Assembly: GCA_028702695.1 (NCBI GenBank)
Contig: JAQVOH010000001.1
Coordinates: forward strand, 1 to 64,000
Direction of reading: 5' to 3'
DNA: 64,000 bases
Origin: Desulfotomaculaceae bacterium
GTDB lineage: Bacteria > Bacillota > Desulfotomaculia > Desulfotomaculales > Pelotomaculaceae
Of this stretch, positions 43,665 to 54,898 are shown one piece after another. The first letter of the stretch is position 1. Each line of letters opens with the position of its first letter. Both the position numbers and the translations under genes were made by a program. The notes beneath the pieces are model-generated. The model was not told the origin of the DNA. It saw nothing but the letters and a program-made list of their open reading frames with translations, and ran no database searches.

Positions 43665-44084
43665 TTAAGCATATCCTTTAAACAAGGTTTCTTTATTTTC
43701 TTTATAGCTCCCCTGCTTCCACTCCAGCTTCTCCAGAAGTCCCTTGATTTTCTCAACGTCAAAGGGCTTGGCAATGCAGCACAGTGCCCCCCCTTCCATG
43801 GCTCGGGTAACGGTTTCCTCTGACCCGTACGCTGTCATGATAATCACCTCGGTTTCGGGAATCATTGCTTTAATTTCACCAAGCGCCTCAAGCCCCCCCA
43901 TCAGAGGCATCCGTACATCCATGAAAATCAAGTCTGGATGGCTTGATTTAGCAATCTCTATAGCTTCCAGGCCGTTGCGGGCAGTATACACGCGGTGCCC
44001 CACTTCCCTGATTACAATATCGAGTAGGTAACGCACCCCGGGTTGGTCATCAACAATCAAAATATTCAGGGGCTCTGACATCAT
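43665..44084 (-). CDS. Spo0F-like single-domain response regulator
   Basis: 139 aa, receiver domain only. Acidic pair ILIVDDQ, phospho-acceptor Asp in DLIFMDVRMP, Thr in IIMTAYG and Lys in CIAKPFD. Proteins of this kind relay phosphate towards Spo0A in the sporulation phosphorelay. The ATG at 44084 follows AGAGGTGA; the longer open frame up to 44186 has no good site. No kinase is adjacent. The C-terminal 15-residue extension is longer than in Bacillus Spo0F. Confidence 0.85.
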   Translation of the reverse strand: MMSEPLNILIVDDQPGVRYLLDIVIREVGHRVYTARNGLEAIEIAKSSHPDLIFMDVRMPLMGGLEALGEIKAMIPETEVIIMTAYGSEETVTRAMEGGALCCIAKPFDVEKIKGLLEKLEWKQGSYKENKETLFKGYA

Positions 44085-44229
44085 TTCGTCACCTCTCAAC
44101 ATAGTATTACATCTAATAACATAACAGTATAATGCTCCCAATATGTAATTACGACACGCGCTAGCAAATTCCTTCCTAGAATACAATTAAATCATTTAAT
44201 TCCTTAATTTACTTTATTTCTCAATTTTA

Positions 44230-45354
44230 CTAGAAACACCTTTGCCCCCCTATAAAAACCTGCTCGACCCGGGCTGAAATATCCAGGGGATAGCCGTCCC
44301 AAATGACAATATCTGCATCTTTGCCTGGCTCGATACTTCCCAGGCGATCGTCCAGTCCAAGGATGGCGGCGGCGCTAATAGTCACAGCTTGCAGCGCCTG
44401 CTCCGCGGACAACCCCCCTTTTTTGGCCAGGGCAGCTGAAGCTGCCAGGTACTGAATAGGAACCGCCGGATGGTCGGTCATAATGGCGAAGGTAACTCCT
44501 GCAGCAGCCAGAACCGCTGCCGTCTCTAGGGTAATACCCTGCATTTCCACCTTTACTCGATTGGTGATAATCGGTCCAACCACAGCAGGTATACCTTTGG
44601 CAGCCAATTGCGTAGCCACCAGATGCCCTTCCGTGCAATGTTCAATCACCAGCCTAACCCCGAACTCATCGGCAATTCGGACAGCGGTCATGATGTCGTC
44701 AGCCCGATGAGCGTGCACGCGCAACGGCACCTCCCGCTTTAGCACCCTGGCCAGTGACTCCATTTTCAGGTCCTTTTCGGGGGAAGCTTTTGTTAAATAA
44801 TTTTGGGCCTTGGTCAGCGCCTCCCTTAAGAGCGCCGCCGCGGCCATGCGGGTGGCTGGCATTTTTTTATCAGGACCGTAACTGCGCTTGGGGTTCTCCC
44901 CCAGCGCCGCCTTTAGTCCGGCTGGGAAGCGGACAATCATCTCATCTACAACGGTCCCATATGTTTTCATGACCACCATTTCTCCGCCGATGATATTAGC
45001 GCTGCCCGGCCCCGTTACTACGGTGGTGACACCACCCGCCAGCGCGTCACGAAAACCAAGATCGGCTGGATTTATGGCGTCAATTGCCCGCAGGTGGGGA
45101 GTCACCGGGTCGGTACTCTCGTTGCAGTCATCTCCCTCCTCCTGGAAAATTTCCTCCACAATACCCACGTGGCTGTGGGCGTCAATTAGCCCTGGCATAA
45201 CAATCTTTCCTGAAACATTTACAACCTCAGCGCCGGAAGGAACGATAACTCCCTCCACCACACTGATTATTTTATCCCCGTCTACCAGGACTGTGCCCCT
45301 GTCAATGACAGGCCCTGCCATCGTTATAATTTTTCCGCCCACTATGGCCAGCAC
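44230..45354 (-). CDS. Amidohydrolase (imidazolonepropionase-like)
   Basis: 374 aa, metal-dependent amidohydrolase. First ligand pair in GLIDAHSHVG, further ligands in RVHAHRADD, IEHCTEGH, and the Asp in MTDHPAVP. The N- and C-terminal strands (KIVMPG; GKDADIVIWDGYP) form the usual small domain. This subgroup occurs widely in anaerobes without a known substrate; a peptidase-like or cyclic amide hydrolase role is possible. Monocistronic. Confidence 0.85.
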   Translation of the reverse strand: MLAIVGGKIITMAGPVIDRGTVLVDGDKIISVVEGVIVPSGAEVVNVSGKIVMPGLIDAHSHVGIVEEIFQEEGDDCNESTDPVTPHLRAIDAINPADLGFRDALAGGVTTVVTGPGSANIIGGEMVVMKTYGTVVDEMIVRFPAGLKAALGENPKRSYGPDKKMPATRMAAAALLREALTKAQNYLTKASPEKDLKMESLARVLKREVPLRVHAHRADDIMTAVRIADEFGVRLVIEHCTEGHLVATQLAAKGIPAVVGPIITNRVKVEMQGITLETAAVLAAAGVTFAIMTDHPAVPIQYLAASAALAKKGGLSAEQALQAVTISAAAILGLDDRLGSIEPGKDADIVIWDGYPLDISARVEQVFIGGQRCF

Positions 45355-45483
45355 TGTATCTACTTCCTTCCATTATATATAATTAATTGAATATTGTACA
45401 AACCCCTAATAAGTTAAGGTACCGGGTCCTGCTCCCACATCTCCTCGGGATGAAACTGAACACCCACGCCCATAAACTAAAAC

Positions 45484-45510
45484 ACCCTTGCCGAGTCCGG
45501 CAAAGGTTTT
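45484..45510 (-). terminator. Terminator after the MazF-type toxin gene
   Basis: CCTTTGCC / GGCAAGGG imperfect stem followed on the minus strand by TGTTTTAG. Confidence 0.6.
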
Positions 45511-45538
45511 ATTGTTGCATCCCATACGGTGCTTAGCC

Positions 45539-45889
45539 TTATAAGTCAACCAGCCCGAGGCTGATTTCAACGGCTTGGTTGACCCTGACCATCATTTCAC
45601 CATCCAGAGCGCTCACCTTCTCCATCAACCTGCTTTTGTCGATGGTCCTGATTTGCTCAAGTAGAATGACTGAGTTTTTTTCAAGGCCCCCTGGCCCTGC
45701 CGGCATCTCGACATGAGTCGGCAGTTTGGGTTTTTCAATACTGGCGGTTATGGCCGCCACAATAGTAGTGGGGCTGTACTGATTGCCGATATCATTCTGA
45801 ATAATAAGCACCGGTCTGGTACCACCTTGTTCGGAGCCGACAACCGGGCTTAAATCCGCAAAATAAATATCTCCCCTCCGGATCAGCAT
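45539..45889 (-). CDS. ndoA: MazF/NdoA-type endoribonuclease toxin
   Basis: 116 aa with the PemK/MazF fold: [29 protein letters not shown] and [14 protein letters not shown], the block carrying catalytic Arg and Ser/Thr residues. It cleaves mRNA at short recognition sites. It follows its antitoxin by 2 bp. Nearly the same pair is chromosomally conserved across Firmicutes. Confidence 0.95.
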   Translation of the reverse strand: MLIRRGDIYFADLSPVVGSEQGGTRPVLIIQNDIGNQYSPTTIVAAITASIEKPKLPTHVEMPAGPGGLEKNSVILLEQIRTIDKSRLMEKVSALDGEMMVRVNQAVEISLGLVDL

Positions 45890-45891
45890 AT

Positions 45892-46167
45892 TTACTTTAC
45901 CCCCGGAAATGGGAGCTCGTAAATACGTGATACCTCTGCTTCAAGGCGGTAGTGCTCAAGCGCCAGGGACAGGTTAATTTTTGCCATTTCCAGGTATCCT
46001 CTTTTCATCTGTTCCCTTAAAAGTCGCCTTTTGCGCTCCGAAATATAAAGCTTCATGGCCTCGCGGATAAATTCACTACGGTTTAGCTGCTCGGCGGCTG
46101 CAATCCCATCCACTTCTTCCAGAAGCGGTTCGGGCAAGCTAATCATGACTCTCTTTACCTGGGACAC
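45892..46167 (-). CDS. ndoAI: Ribbon-helix-helix antitoxin, EndoAI/MazE type
   Basis: 91 aa. The N-terminal ribbon-helix-helix ([19 protein letters not shown] then [14 protein letters not shown]) binds DNA; the C-terminus should block the toxin. The frame extends upstream, but GGGGAGG 7 nt before GTG 46167 fixes the start. The pair probably represses its own promoter. In many Firmicutes alr precedes it; here ilvH does. Confidence 0.9.
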   Translation of the reverse strand: MSQVKRVMISLPEPLLEEVDGIAAAEQLNRSEFIREAMKLYISERKRRLLREQMKRGYLEMAKINLSLALEHYRLEAEVSRIYELPFPGVK

Positions 46168-46250
46168 AGGCGGTCCTCCCCCACGAAGCTGCATAGAACA
46201 TATATACCATATTATATACACTATAGCTTCTATTATGTCAATATCACAAG

Positions 46251-46742
46251 CTAATCCTTTACCGCGCCCGGACCTCGCGAGAGGACAACCTTTCCAGTCC
46301 GGACTATTTCTACAATGCCAAAATCCTGCAGTACTTCACAGAAAGCGTCTATTTTCTTTTCGTCACCCAGAATTTCGATAACCATGGTTTCCCTGCTGAC
46401 GTCAATAATATTGGCCCTGAAAACCGTGACCAGATTGACAATTTCAGAGCGGCGGTTTGACTCCGCCCTGACTTTAATCAGAGCCAGTTCGCGGTCCACC
46501 GAAACTTCAGACTTGATTTCAACGATTTTAATCACATCAATCAGCTTGGACAACTGCTTCATGACCTGATCCAGGATTTGCGTGTCGCCGTTTACATCCA
46601 GGGTTATACGGGTAACATCCGGCTGCTCGGTATAGCCAGCGGTAATGCTTTCAATATTAAAGACCCTCCGGCTTAAGAGACCGGATATGCGTGCCAGTAC
46701 ACCCGGTTTATTGACAACAAGAACAGCAAGTGTGCTCTTCAA
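46251..46742 (-). CDS. ilvH: Acetolactate synthase small (regulatory) subunit
   Basis: 163 aa. An ACT domain (LAVLVVNKPGVLARISGLLSRR with NIESITAG) binds valine; the C-terminal domain contains GDEKKIDAFCEVLQDFGI. It activates the large subunit IlvB and confers feedback inhibition. ilvB is not adjacent, which is unusual because the two are normally co-transcribed. Confidence 0.94.
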   Translation of the reverse strand: MKSTLAVLVVNKPGVLARISGLLSRRVFNIESITAGYTEQPDVTRITLDVNGDTQILDQVMKQLSKLIDVIKIVEIKSEVSVDRELALIKVRAESNRRSEIVNLVTVFRANIIDVSRETMVIEILGDEKKIDAFCEVLQDFGIVEIVRTGKVVLSRGPGAVKD

Positions 46743-46970
46743 AATCAGACCTCCAGCTGACGCCCCGGTAGAGGCGGGTTTCTTTAAATTCTACCATAAA
46801 TTTTGCACCCCGCCTACCCATAAGCAAATCAGGAAGCGCCCTCCGGCTTGCAAACAACCTCCCAGGTGATATTTAAATAATGGACAATTCATGGATGCAC
46901 AATAATTTCGTACTCTGTGGGTGCGCTTCAGCGGCATATGCTTGAATTACCTTTAACCATATCATTATTA

Positions 46971-47006
46971 TAAGAGCCGGTAAAAGTTAATTTTTACCGG
47001 CTCTTA
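46971..47006. terminator. Hairpin terminator after gltD
   Basis: TAAGAGCCGGTAAAA pairs with TTTTACCGGCTCTTA. T-rich flanks exist on both sides; the plus-strand tail (ATTTTTG) is better than the minus (TATAATAAT). Confidence 0.7.
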
Positions 47007-47026
47007 TTTTTGAATTTTGATATTAT

Positions 47027-48511
47027 TTAGACCAGACCGGTCGTACCCATCAGAAAGCGATCACACTCTCTGGCTGCCCCACGTCCTTCGTTTATGTTCC
47101 AGACCACCAGGCTCTGCCCCCGGCGCATGTCACCGGCGGCAAATACTCCTTCTACGTTGGTGGTATATTTGCCATATTCGGCACTGGCGTTGGAAAGCCC
47201 ATCACGTGCCACACCAAGTTGGCTTAAAAGGCCATCTTCCGGACCAATAAAGCCCATTGCCAATAGCACCAGTTGGGCCGGCCATAATTTTTCGGTGCCT
47301 GGAATATCACGTGGGATGTTGCGGCCCCGGTCATCTTTAACCCATTCCACTTCAACGGTGTGCACTTCTTTTACCTTACCGTTTTCATCCCCAACGAATT
47401 TTTTGGAGGTGGTGCAGTAATGCCGCGGATCTTCACCATATAGGAACGCGGCTTCTTCCTGACCATAGTCCACTTTGTAAATCCTGGGGAATTCGGGCCA
47501 GGGGTTATGCTCACCGCGCTCCAGTGGCAGCATGGTCATTATTTCCAGCTGGCTGACACTATTGCACTTGTGGCGTATTGCTGTGGCAACACAGTCAGTG
47601 CCGGTATCCCCGCCGCCGATGACAATCACGTCCTTACCCTCTGCAGAAATAAAGTTGCCGTCGGTGAGGTTGGAGTCCAACAGGCTTTTTGTATTAGCCT
47701 TAAGAAAATCCACCGCGAAATGTATACCCTTTAAATTTCTACCTTCAAGTGGTAAATCCCTTGGTTTGGTCGCCCCGCCGCACAGGACCGCCGCGTCGAA
47801 ATCCTGGCGCAGCTGTGCGGCAGGATAGTCCCGTCCGACTTCCGTACCGGTTATGAACGTCACGCCCTCTTCAGTCATCAGGTCAACTCGCCGCTGCACC
47901 ACCCTTTTATCCAGCTTCATATTTGGGATACCATACATCAGGAGTCCGCCCACCCGGTCGGCACGCTCAAAAACGGTTACCCAGTGGCCTGCTCTATTGA
48001 GCCGGTCCGCACAGGCCAGGCCGGAGGGTCCGGAGCCAATCACGGCAACCTTCTTGCCGGTTCGCTTGGCAGGCGGTCTGGGCACAATCCAGCCTTCTTC
48101 GAAAGCCTTGTCGATAATAGCGCATTCGATTGTTTTAGAGGCAACAGGCTTTACGGCCAGTCCCGCAGCGCAGGCTCCTTCGCAGGGAGCAGGGCAGACC
48201 CGCCCGGTAAACTCAGGAAAACTATTGGTTTTTAAAAGGCGTTTCAGGGCTTCTTGCCACAGCCCCCGGTAGACCAGGTCGTTCCACTCGGGATTGAGGT
48301 TGTGGTTGGGACAGCCTGATACCATCCCGTTGATCATAATCCCGCTGTGGCAGAATGGTGTGCCGCAGTTCATGCAGCGCGCACCCTGTTCCTGCAGAGT
48401 TTCTTCAGACAACTTATAATGGAATTCGTTCCAGTCGTTGACCCTCTCCGTTGGAGCGCGGTCCTCCGGGAGTATCCGGTCATATTCTAAAAATCCGTTC
48501 AGCTTACCCAT
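47027..48511 (-). CDS. gltD: Glutamate synthase (NADPH) small subunit
   Basis: 494 aa. The N-terminal ferredoxin-like domain has two Cys clusters ([24 protein letters not shown]) for [4Fe-4S] centres. Two dinucleotide folds follow: [14 protein letters not shown] for FAD and [15 protein letters not shown] for NADPH. It passes electrons from NADPH to GltB. It starts 28 bp after gltB; the two form one transcript under the ANTAR-type leader. Confidence 0.96.
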   Translation of the reverse strand: MGKLNGFLEYDRILPEDRAPTERVNDWNEFHYKLSEETLQEQGARCMNCGTPFCHSGIMINGMVSGCPNHNLNPEWNDLVYRGLWQEALKRLLKTNSFPEFTGRVCPAPCEGACAAGLAVKPVASKTIECAIIDKAFEEGWIVPRPPAKRTGKKVAVIGSGPSGLACADRLNRAGHWVTVFERADRVGGLLMYGIPNMKLDKRVVQRRVDLMTEEGVTFITGTEVGRDYPAAQLRQDFDAAVLCGGATKPRDLPLEGRNLKGIHFAVDFLKANTKSLLDSNLTDGNFISAEGKDVIVIGGGDTGTDCVATAIRHKCNSVSQLEIMTMLPLERGEHNPWPEFPRIYKVDYGQEEAAFLYGEDPRHYCTTSKKFVGDENGKVKEVHTVEVEWVKDDRGRNIPRDIPGTEKLWPAQLVLLAMGFIGPEDGLLSQLGVARDGLSNASAEYGKYTTNVEGVFAAGDMRRGQSLVVWNINEGRGAARECDRFLMGTTGLV

Positions 48512-48539
48512 GATTCATCCCCCTAAACATATATCGTCG

Positions 48540-51500
48540 CTAGTTACCGCTGACTCTAGACACGTCTTTTACGTTTTCTTCAAAGGCAACCATAATCGCT
48601 TCTTCGCCGCTTAGGCCCTTCTGATGAGCGCGCTTGATGGACCCAAGCATGCGCCTGTAATCTACGGGTATTACCTTGACAAATTTTGGCGACATCTGCT
48701 GCCAGCTGTCCAGGACCGCCCCGGCTTTTTGGCTTCCGGTGTATTTCCAGTGCCGGTGAATCATTTCCCATACTTCCTCAAGCTCACCGGCATCATCAAG
48801 CTTTTCTAAATCAACCATCCCTTTGTTGCAACGCCCGGAGAAGGTCCCGTCCTCATCGAGCACATAAGCAATCCCGCCTGACATGCCGGCTGCAAAATTA
48901 CGGCCGGTTGTGCCCAGCACGACCACGCGACCGCCGGTCATGTATTCGCAGCCGTGATCGCCGACCCCTTCCACTACGGCGTTCACACCGCTGTTTCGGA
49001 CACAGAAGCGCTCACCGGCCACACCGCAGACGTATGCCTCACCGGAAGTGGCACCGTATAAAGCCACGTTGCCGGTAATTATATTTTCCTCAGGTACAAA
49101 TGTCGCCCCGGCTGGTGGAAATACAATCAGCTTGCCACCGGAAAGGCCCTTGCCCAGATAATCGTTGGTGTCACCCGCCAGAGTCATGGTGATACCCCGT
49201 GGGACAAAAGCACCGAAGCTTTGGCCGGCCGAACCCTCGAAAGACAAACGGATTGTGTCTTCCGGCAACCCGTCGCCACCGTAGCGTTTGGTGACCTCAT
49301 GGCCCAGGATGGTGCCGACCACGCGGTTGGTATTATTAATCGGCAGTTTGGCTTCTACAGGTTCGCCGCACTCTAAAGCAGACTGGCACAGGTCCAAAAG
49401 TACTTGTCTGTCCAGAGATTTTTCTAAGGCATGGTACTGTTTGGTGCGACAATATCTGCCGATGCTAGCCGGAACATTGGGCTGGCGGAGAAGACCCGAC
49501 AGGTCCAAACCTTTAGCCTTCCAATGCTTGCTCCCATCTTTTTGCTCAAGTACATCCGTGCGGCCGATCATTTCGTTGACTGTGCGGAAGCCCAATTGAG
49601 CCATAATTTCCCGCAACTCCTGAGCAATAAAGCGCATGAAGCTGATTACATGTTCCGGCTTGCCCTTAAAATTCTTGCGCAGTTCCGGGTTCTGGGTGGC
49701 AATACCGCACGGGCAGGTGTCAAGGGTGCACACGCGCATCATCACACAACCCATCACGACCAGAGGCGCCGTTGCAAAACCATATTCTTCCGCGCCAAGC
49801 AAGGCGGCCATGGCGATGTCCCGTCCGGTCATCAACTTACTGTCCGTTTCCACCACAATCCTGTCGCGCAGGTTGTTCATTACCAGGGTCTGATGTGTTT
49901 CTGCCACACCCAACTCCCAGGGGAGTCCGGCATGGTTCGTGCTAGTGCGGGGTGACGCTCCCGTACCCCCGTCAAAACCGCTGATCAACACGACGTCAGC
50001 CTTTCCCTTGGCGACCCCGGCGGCGATTGTGCCGACACCTACCTCTGAAGTAAGCTTGACATTAATCCTGGCACTGGGATTGGCATTTTTCAAGTCGTGG
50101 ATTAATTGGGCCAGATCCTCAATAGAATATATATCGTGGTGCGGCGGGGGGGAGATTAACCCTACTCCGGCCGTGGTCCCCCTGACTTTGGCTACCAGGG
50201 GGTAGACTTTACGTCCCGGCAGTTGGCCGCCATCGCCCGGCTTGGCCCCCTGCGCCATCTTAATCTGTATTTCGCTGGCGTTAGTCAGGTATTCGCTGGT
50301 TACACCAAACCTGCCCGAAGCCACTTGTTTAGTCGCGCTACAGGTTGAATCTCCGTTAGGCAGGATCTTATAACGCGCCGGATCTTCCCCACCTTCGCCG
50401 GTATTGCTTTTACCGCCGAGGCGGTTCATGGCGATGGCCATGGTTTCATGAGCTTCCTGGCTGATAGAGCCAAAGGACATGGCCCCGGTTTTGAACCGCC
50501 GGCAGATTATTTCTACCGGTTCGACCTCGTCGAGCGGGACCGGTGTCCGGTCTTTTTTGAATTCCAGATATCTTCTCAAACTGGTATTTTGGGCGTTTAC
50601 CAGCCCTGAGTATTTCTTAAACAAATCATAGTCGTCGTTGCGACAAGCTTGCTGCAAAGTTACAATGGTCTGTGGGTTATACAAGTGGTCTTCCCCGTCA
50701 TTACGCCACTGATAGTTGGAGCCGGAATCAAGGGTGAGGTCATAGTCGTAGGTAAAAGCCCGTTGGTGGCGAAGCTTGACCTCCTGGGCAATCTCGGCCA
50801 GAGCCACCCCTCCCACACGCGAGGAAGTCCCGGTAAAATACTTGTTAATAACTGACTGATGAATGCCGACAACCTCAAAAACCTGGGCGCCGCAGTAGCT
50901 CTGAATGGTTGATATACCCATCTTTGATGCTACCTTAACCACACCCTTGATAGCCGCCTTGACGTAATTTTCGAGGGCTTCTTTGGCAGTCAGGCCGGTC
51001 AGCATCCCCTGCTCGCTCATATTTTCCAGGGTCTCAAAGACCAGGTAGGGATTGACGGCGCTGGCGCCGTAGCCGAGCAATACCGCAAAGTGGTGGATTT
51101 CACGCGGTTCACCCGATTCCAGCAGGAGGCTGACGCAGGTACGGGTCTTTTCCCTGATCAGGTGGTGGTGCAAACCTGCCACGGCCAGCAAGGCCGGTAC
51201 AGGGGCGTGCTCCGCATCTACCCCGCGGTCAGATAAAATCAACAAGTTAGCGCCACCTTCAATAGCCCGATCAGCTGCAGAGCATAGCTCATCCATGGCC
51301 ATTTCCAGACTGTGGCTCCCTTCCTCCACCTTGAAAAGTATGGACAGGGTTACTGTTTTGAAGCCGTCGAGTTTCAGATGACGGATTTTTGCCAATTCTG
51401 CATTCGTCAGGATAGGCGCCTTTAACCTGATTTTTTGGCAGTTGTCCGGCTCCGGTTTGACCAGGTTCTTTTCAGAGCCGATGGTGGTTCCAACCGCAAA

Positions 51501-53129
51501 AATGATTTCCTCACGAATAGAGTCAATGGGAGGGTTGGTCACCTGGGCAAACAACTGCTTAAAATAGTAGTACAACAGTTGGGGGTTTTCCGACAGCACC
51601 GCCAGCGAAGCGTCGTTGCCCATTGAGCCCACCGGTTCCACCGCATCTTTAGCCATGCGCTCCAGAACTTTAACCAGGTCCTCAAAAGTATAGCCGAAAG
51701 CCTGCTGCCGCTGCAGCATTGTCTCGGGCTCATGTTCAGGGACAGCCACCTCCGGCAGGTCCTCCAGGCCGACTAAGTATTGGTCCAGCCACTGGCGGTA
51801 AGGGTGCTCCGCCACCATGCGCTGCTTCAGTTCATTGTCACTGATAATGCGTCCCTCTATGGTATCCACCAGCAGCATGCGGCCAGGGCGAAGGCGCTCC
51901 TTGAGCACCACATCTTCAGGCGGGATATCCAGCACCCCGACTTCCGAAGCCAGTACAATCAAGTCGTCCTTGGTGACATAGTAGCGGGAAGGCCTCAGCC
52001 CGTTACGGTCGAGAACCGCGCCTATAATGGAGCCGTCGGTAAATCCAATGGAAGCAGGTCCGTCCCACGGTTCCATCATACAGCTGTGGTATTCATAAAA
52101 CGCCTTTTTATCGTCACTCATACTCTCATGGTTACTCCAGGGCTCCGGGATTATCATCATGGCGGCATGGGGCAACGTCCGGCCGTTCAGTGCAAGAAAT
52201 TCCAGGCAGTTGTCAAACATGGCCGAGTCACTGCCGTCGGTATCGATAACCGGAAAAATCTTGGCCATATCCTCGCCGAATAACTCCGACTCGCACATGG
52301 ACTGGCGGGTGTGCATCCAGTTGATGTTGCCGCGCAAGGTGTTGATTTCTCCGTTGTGGATCACATAACGATAGGGGTGGGCCCGCTCCCAACTCGGAAA
52401 GGTATTCGTGCTGAACCGGGAATGGACCAGAGCCAGGGCCGATTCCACAGAGGGATCATTGAGATCAAGGTAATATTCATGAACCTGATCGGGAACAAGC
52501 ATACCCTTGAAAACGATCGTCCGGCAAGAGAAGCTGGCGAAGTAGAAGGTGTCTCTTTCATCCAGACAACTGCGACGCGTCTCATTTTCAGCCCTCTTGC
52601 GGATCACATAAAGCTTACGCTCAAAGGCCAGTTGGTCCTTGAGTTCCGGATTTCTGGCAACTATTACCTGTCGAATGTATGGTTGGGCCAACCTTGCCGT
52701 CTCACCGAGGGTGGAATCGTTGATCGGGACATCCCGCCAACCCAGTAGCGTCTGCCCCTCCTCACGGATGATATTTTCAAGCAGCTGCTCGCATTTTTCC
52801 CTTTTAATCCGGTCGTGGGACAGGAAAAGCATGCCTATGCCGTAGTTGCCCTCCGGAGGCAGACTGATTTCCAGCTTGGCGCATTCCTTTTCGAAGAAGC
52901 CATGCGGGATTTGCATCAGGATGCCGGCGCCGTCACCGGAGTTGAGCTCTGCACCCCTGGCCCCCCGGTGGTCCAGATTAATGAGGACTTTTATCGCCAT
53001 ATTGACAATTTCGTGTGATTTTTTTCCCTTGATATTGGCGACAAAACCCATACCGCAGGCGTCATGCTCAAATCGCGGGTCGTACAGACCCTGTTTCGGG
53101 GGTAGTCCATGGCGTCCATTATGTTGCAA
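48540..53129 (-). CDS. gltB: Glutamate synthase large subunit
   Basis: 1529 aa. Makes two glutamates from glutamine and 2-oxoglutarate. An N-terminal propeptide precedes the class II amidotransferase nucleophile, Cys25 in HDACGMGF. The FMN domain follows, with the cluster Cys in [16 protein letters not shown], then the C-terminal beta-helix ([19 protein letters not shown]). The open frame extends 38 codons further, but GGGAGGGG lies just before TTG 53129, which leaves the expected 24-residue propeptide. Preceded by a two-hairpin/terminator leader. Confidence 0.96.
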   Translation of the reverse strand: MQHNGRHGLPPKQGLYDPRFEHDACGMGFVANIKGKKSHEIVNMAIKVLINLDHRGARGAELNSGDGAGILMQIPHGFFEKECAKLEISLPPEGNYGIGMLFLSHDRIKREKCEQLLENIIREEGQTLLGWRDVPINDSTLGETARLAQPYIRQVIVARNPELKDQLAFERKLYVIRKRAENETRRSCLDERDTFYFASFSCRTIVFKGMLVPDQVHEYYLDLNDPSVESALALVHSRFSTNTFPSWERAHPYRYVIHNGEINTLRGNINWMHTRQSMCESELFGEDMAKIFPVIDTDGSDSAMFDNCLEFLALNGRTLPHAAMMIIPEPWSNHESMSDDKKAFYEYHSCMMEPWDGPASIGFTDGSIIGAVLDRNGLRPSRYYVTKDDLIVLASEVGVLDIPPEDVVLKERLRPGRMLLVDTIEGRIISDNELKQRMVAEHPYRQWLDQYLVGLEDLPEVAVPEHEPETMLQRQQAFGYTFEDLVKVLERMAKDAVEPVGSMGNDASLAVLSENPQLLYYYFKQLFAQVTNPPIDSIREEIIFAVGTTIGSEKNLVKPEPDNCQKIRLKAPILTNAELAKIRHLKLDGFKTVTLSILFKVEEGSHSLEMAMDELCSAADRAIEGGANLLILSDRGVDAEHAPVPALLAVAGLHHHLIREKTRTCVSLLLESGEPREIHHFAVLLGYGASAVNPYLVFETLENMSEQGMLTGLTAKEALENYVKAAIKGVVKVASKMGISTIQSYCGAQVFEVVGIHQSVINKYFTGTSSRVGGVALAEIAQEVKLRHQRAFTYDYDLTLDSGSNYQWRNDGEDHLYNPQTIVTLQQACRNDDYDLFKKYSGLVNAQNTSLRRYLEFKKDRTPVPLDEVEPVEIICRRFKTGAMSFGSISQEAHETMAIAMNRLGGKSNTGEGGEDPARYKILPNGDSTCSATKQVASGRFGVTSEYLTNASEIQIKMAQGAKPGDGGQLPGRKVYPLVAKVRGTTAGVGLISPPPHHDIYSIEDLAQLIHDLKNANPSARINVKLTSEVGVGTIAAGVAKGKADVVLISGFDGGTGASPRTSTNHAGLPWELGVAETHQTLVMNNLRDRIVVETDSKLMTGRDIAMAALLGAEEYGFATAPLVVMGCVMMRVCTLDTCPCGIATQNPELRKNFKGKPEHVISFMRFIAQELREIMAQLGFRTVNEMIGRTDVLEQKDGSKHWKAKGLDLSGLLRQPNVPASIGRYCRTKQYHALEKSLDRQVLLDLCQSALECGEPVEAKLPINNTNRVVGTILGHEVTKRYGGDGLPEDTIRLSFEGSAGQSFGAFVPRGITMTLAGDTNDYLGKGLSGGKLIVFPPAGATFVPEENIITGNVALYGATSGEAYVCGVAGERFCVRNSGVNAVVEGVGDHGCEYMTGGRVVVLGTTGRNFAAGMSGGIAYVLDEDGTFSGRCNKGMVDLEKLDDAGELEEVWEMIHRHWKYTGSQKAGAVLDSWQQMSPKFVKVIPVDYRRMLGSIKRAHQKGLSGEEAIMVAFEENVKDVSRVSGN

Positions 53130-53182
53130 AATATTCCCCTCCCTGTGTCGCTTGCATAAAACTAAAAACAAGGTATAAAAAG

Positions 53183-53270
53183 AAAAAAGCCTAACTACAG
53201 GCGTGTCAAAACACCGTGACTGTAGTATAGGCTTCATTGCCAAACTTTATATGGATACAACACTGTACCC
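53183..53270 (-). promoter_or_regulatory. ANTAR-type antitermination leader of gltBD
   Basis: Read on the minus strand: hairpin P1 GGGTAC-AGTGTT-GTATCC (53253-53270), then P2 GGC-AATGAA-GCC (53230-53241). Both have six-base loops with A at position 1 and G at position 4. The 3' arm of P2 is also the first part of a strong terminator (53183-53234): AAGCCTA..ACTACAG pairs with CTGTAGT.TAGGCTT and is followed by TTTTTTC. P2 and the terminator are mutually exclusive. Confidence 0.82.
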
Positions 53271-53316
53271 GAATATTAAATTACCACTTCCTGGGAACGT
53301 ATCGGTGCAATGAAGT

Positions 53317-54648
53317 TTAAAACTTAGGCAGGTATTCTTCCAACTCCCAGGGGTGAACCTGGCTCCGGTAGCGATCCCATTCAATCCGCTTGGCTTCCAG
53401 GTACCGATTAAACACGTGTTCTCCTAGTGCTTCACGGATAACTGTATCCTTTTCCAGCTCCTGCATGGCCTCATAAAGGCTCCCAGGCAGGTTTCCTATA
53501 CCTATTTGGGCTCTCTCGCGCGAGGTCATTTCATAAATATTCCGGTTACAGGGAGCAGGTGGTGTAATCTTATTCTTTATGCCGTCCAAACCCGCTTTAA
53601 GGCTTACCGCTAGAGCCAGATAAGGGTTGCAGGCAGGGTCGGGGCTGCGCAGTTCAACACGTGTGGACAAACCCCGCTTGGCGGGAATCCGGATCAGCGG
53701 ACTCCGGTTTTGCGCGGACCAGGCAACATATACGGGGGCCTCATAGCCTGATACAAGGCGTTTATAAGAATTAACGCTCTGGTTGGCAATAGCCGTAATG
53801 GCGCTGGCATGTTTGAGCAGACCGCCAACATAGTAGAGACAGTCCTCACTCAAACCATCCTTCGCTGATGGATCATAAAAGGCATTTTCCCCATTTCTTG
53901 TCAGAGATTGGTTCATATGCATCCCGGAACCGGCAATGCCAAAAACCGGTTTGGGCATGAAGCTGGCGTGCAGGCCATGCCGCTGGGCTGTGGTTCGTAC
54001 TATATATTTAAAGGTTACAATCTTGTCTGCCGTACTTAAAGCATCCGAGTATTTAAAATCAATTTCGTGCTGACCTGGAGCCACCTCGTGATGCGATGCC
54101 TCTATTTCAAAGCCCATATCCTCCATAATTAAAACCATATCACGCCGGGCATTCTCCCCGAGATCTATTGGAGCAAGATCGAAATAGCCCGCCTTGTCCT
54201 GGGTAACGGTAGTGGGCCTACCATCATTATCCAGGTGGAAAAGAAAAAACTCCAGTTCGGGCCCCACATTCATGCTATAACCCATTTCTTCAGCTTCCTT
54301 AATCGCCCTGCGTAAAACATTGCGCGGGTCGCCTGAAAAGGGTGTGCCATCCGAATTGTAAATATCGCAAATCAGTCTGCCGACTGAGCTGTCCCTGGGC
54401 CGCCAGGGAAAAGTAGCAAATGTTGCTGGATCCGGTCTCAGGTACATATCAGATTCTTCGATCCGGACAAAACCCTCTATAGAGGAACCGTCAAACATCA
54501 ACTCTCCAGCCAAGGCCTTATCCAGTTGTTCCACTGTAATTGCAACATTTTTCAAAACTCCAAAAATGTCTGTAAACTGCAGGCGCACAAACTTGACTCC
54601 CTGTTCCTTGGCAAGTTTACGTACGTCTTCGTTAGTAAGCGCAGCCAC
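53317..54648 (-). CDS. glnA: Glutamine synthetase, type I-alpha (copy 1)
   Basis: 443 aa, the short GSI form without an adenylylation loop. Active-site blocks: [52 protein letters not shown], and [11 protein letters not shown] with [15 protein letters not shown]. Makes glutamine from glutamate, ammonia and ATP. GTG start. It is paralogous to the gene at 54899. Its own promoter and ANTAR-type leader lie upstream; gltBD follow after their own leader. Confidence 0.96.
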   Translation of the reverse strand: MAALTNEDVRKLAKEQGVKFVRLQFTDIFGVLKNVAITVEQLDKALAGELMFDGSSIEGFVRIEESDMYLRPDPATFATFPWRPRDSSVGRLICDIYNSDGTPFSGDPRNVLRRAIKEAEEMGYSMNVGPELEFFLFHLDNDGRPTTVTQDKAGYFDLAPIDLGENARRDMVLIMEDMGFEIEASHHEVAPGQHEIDFKYSDALSTADKIVTFKYIVRTTAQRHGLHASFMPKPVFGIAGSGMHMNQSLTRNGENAFYDPSAKDGLSEDCLYYVGGLLKHASAITAIANQSVNSYKRLVSGYEAPVYVAWSAQNRSPLIRIPAKRGLSTRVELRSPDPACNPYLALAVSLKAGLDGIKNKITPPAPCNRNIYEMTSRERAQIGIGNLPGSLYEAMQELEKDTVIREALGEHVFNRYLEAKRIEWDRYRSQVHPWELEEYLPKF

Positions 54649-54695
54649 CCATTACCAGCACCTTTCTTAAACGATGTCCGCCATGGGCGGTAAGT

Positions 54696-54776
54696 AAAAA
54701 AGACCAGACTAGAGGTATATAAATGTATACCCGCTCACCGGCCTCATTGCCCTTGGCTGAGGTACAACGCTGTACC
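54696..54776 (-). promoter_or_regulatory. ANTAR-type antitermination leader of glnA copy 1
   Basis: Minus strand: P1 GGTAC-AGCGTT-GTACC (54761-54776), P2 GGC-AATGAG-GCC (54740-54751), then a terminator (54696-54743) in which AGGCCGG...GGGTATA pairs, with G-U pairs and an internal loop, with TATACC...CTGGTCT before TTTTTTAC. Both loops keep A1 and G4. The terminator uses the 3' arm of P2. Confidence 0.82.
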
Positions 54777-54794
54777 TGCCTCTTGAATTTTTTA

Positions 54795-54823
54795 ATTATC
54801 ATTTAGTATATCATAAAATTCAA
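54795..54823 (-). promoter_or_regulatory. Sigma-A type promoter of glnA copy 1
   Basis: Minus strand TTGAAT (54818-54823), 17-nt spacer, GATAAT (54795-54800). The start would fall about 12 nt before hairpin P1. Confidence 0.65.
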
Positions 54824-54857
54824 AAATAACCATCACTATCTGAAGTTTTTTCTTGCT

Positions 54858-54894
54858 AAAAAGTCCTCTGCCCACGTCGGGCAGAGGACTTTTT
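54858..54894 (-). terminator. Terminator of glnA copy 2
   Basis: AAGTCCTCTGCCC / GGGCAGAGGACTT with a 5-nt loop and T-run. It lies 5 nt past the stop codon, and separates the two glnA transcripts. Confidence 0.93.
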
Positions 54895-54898
54895 AAAT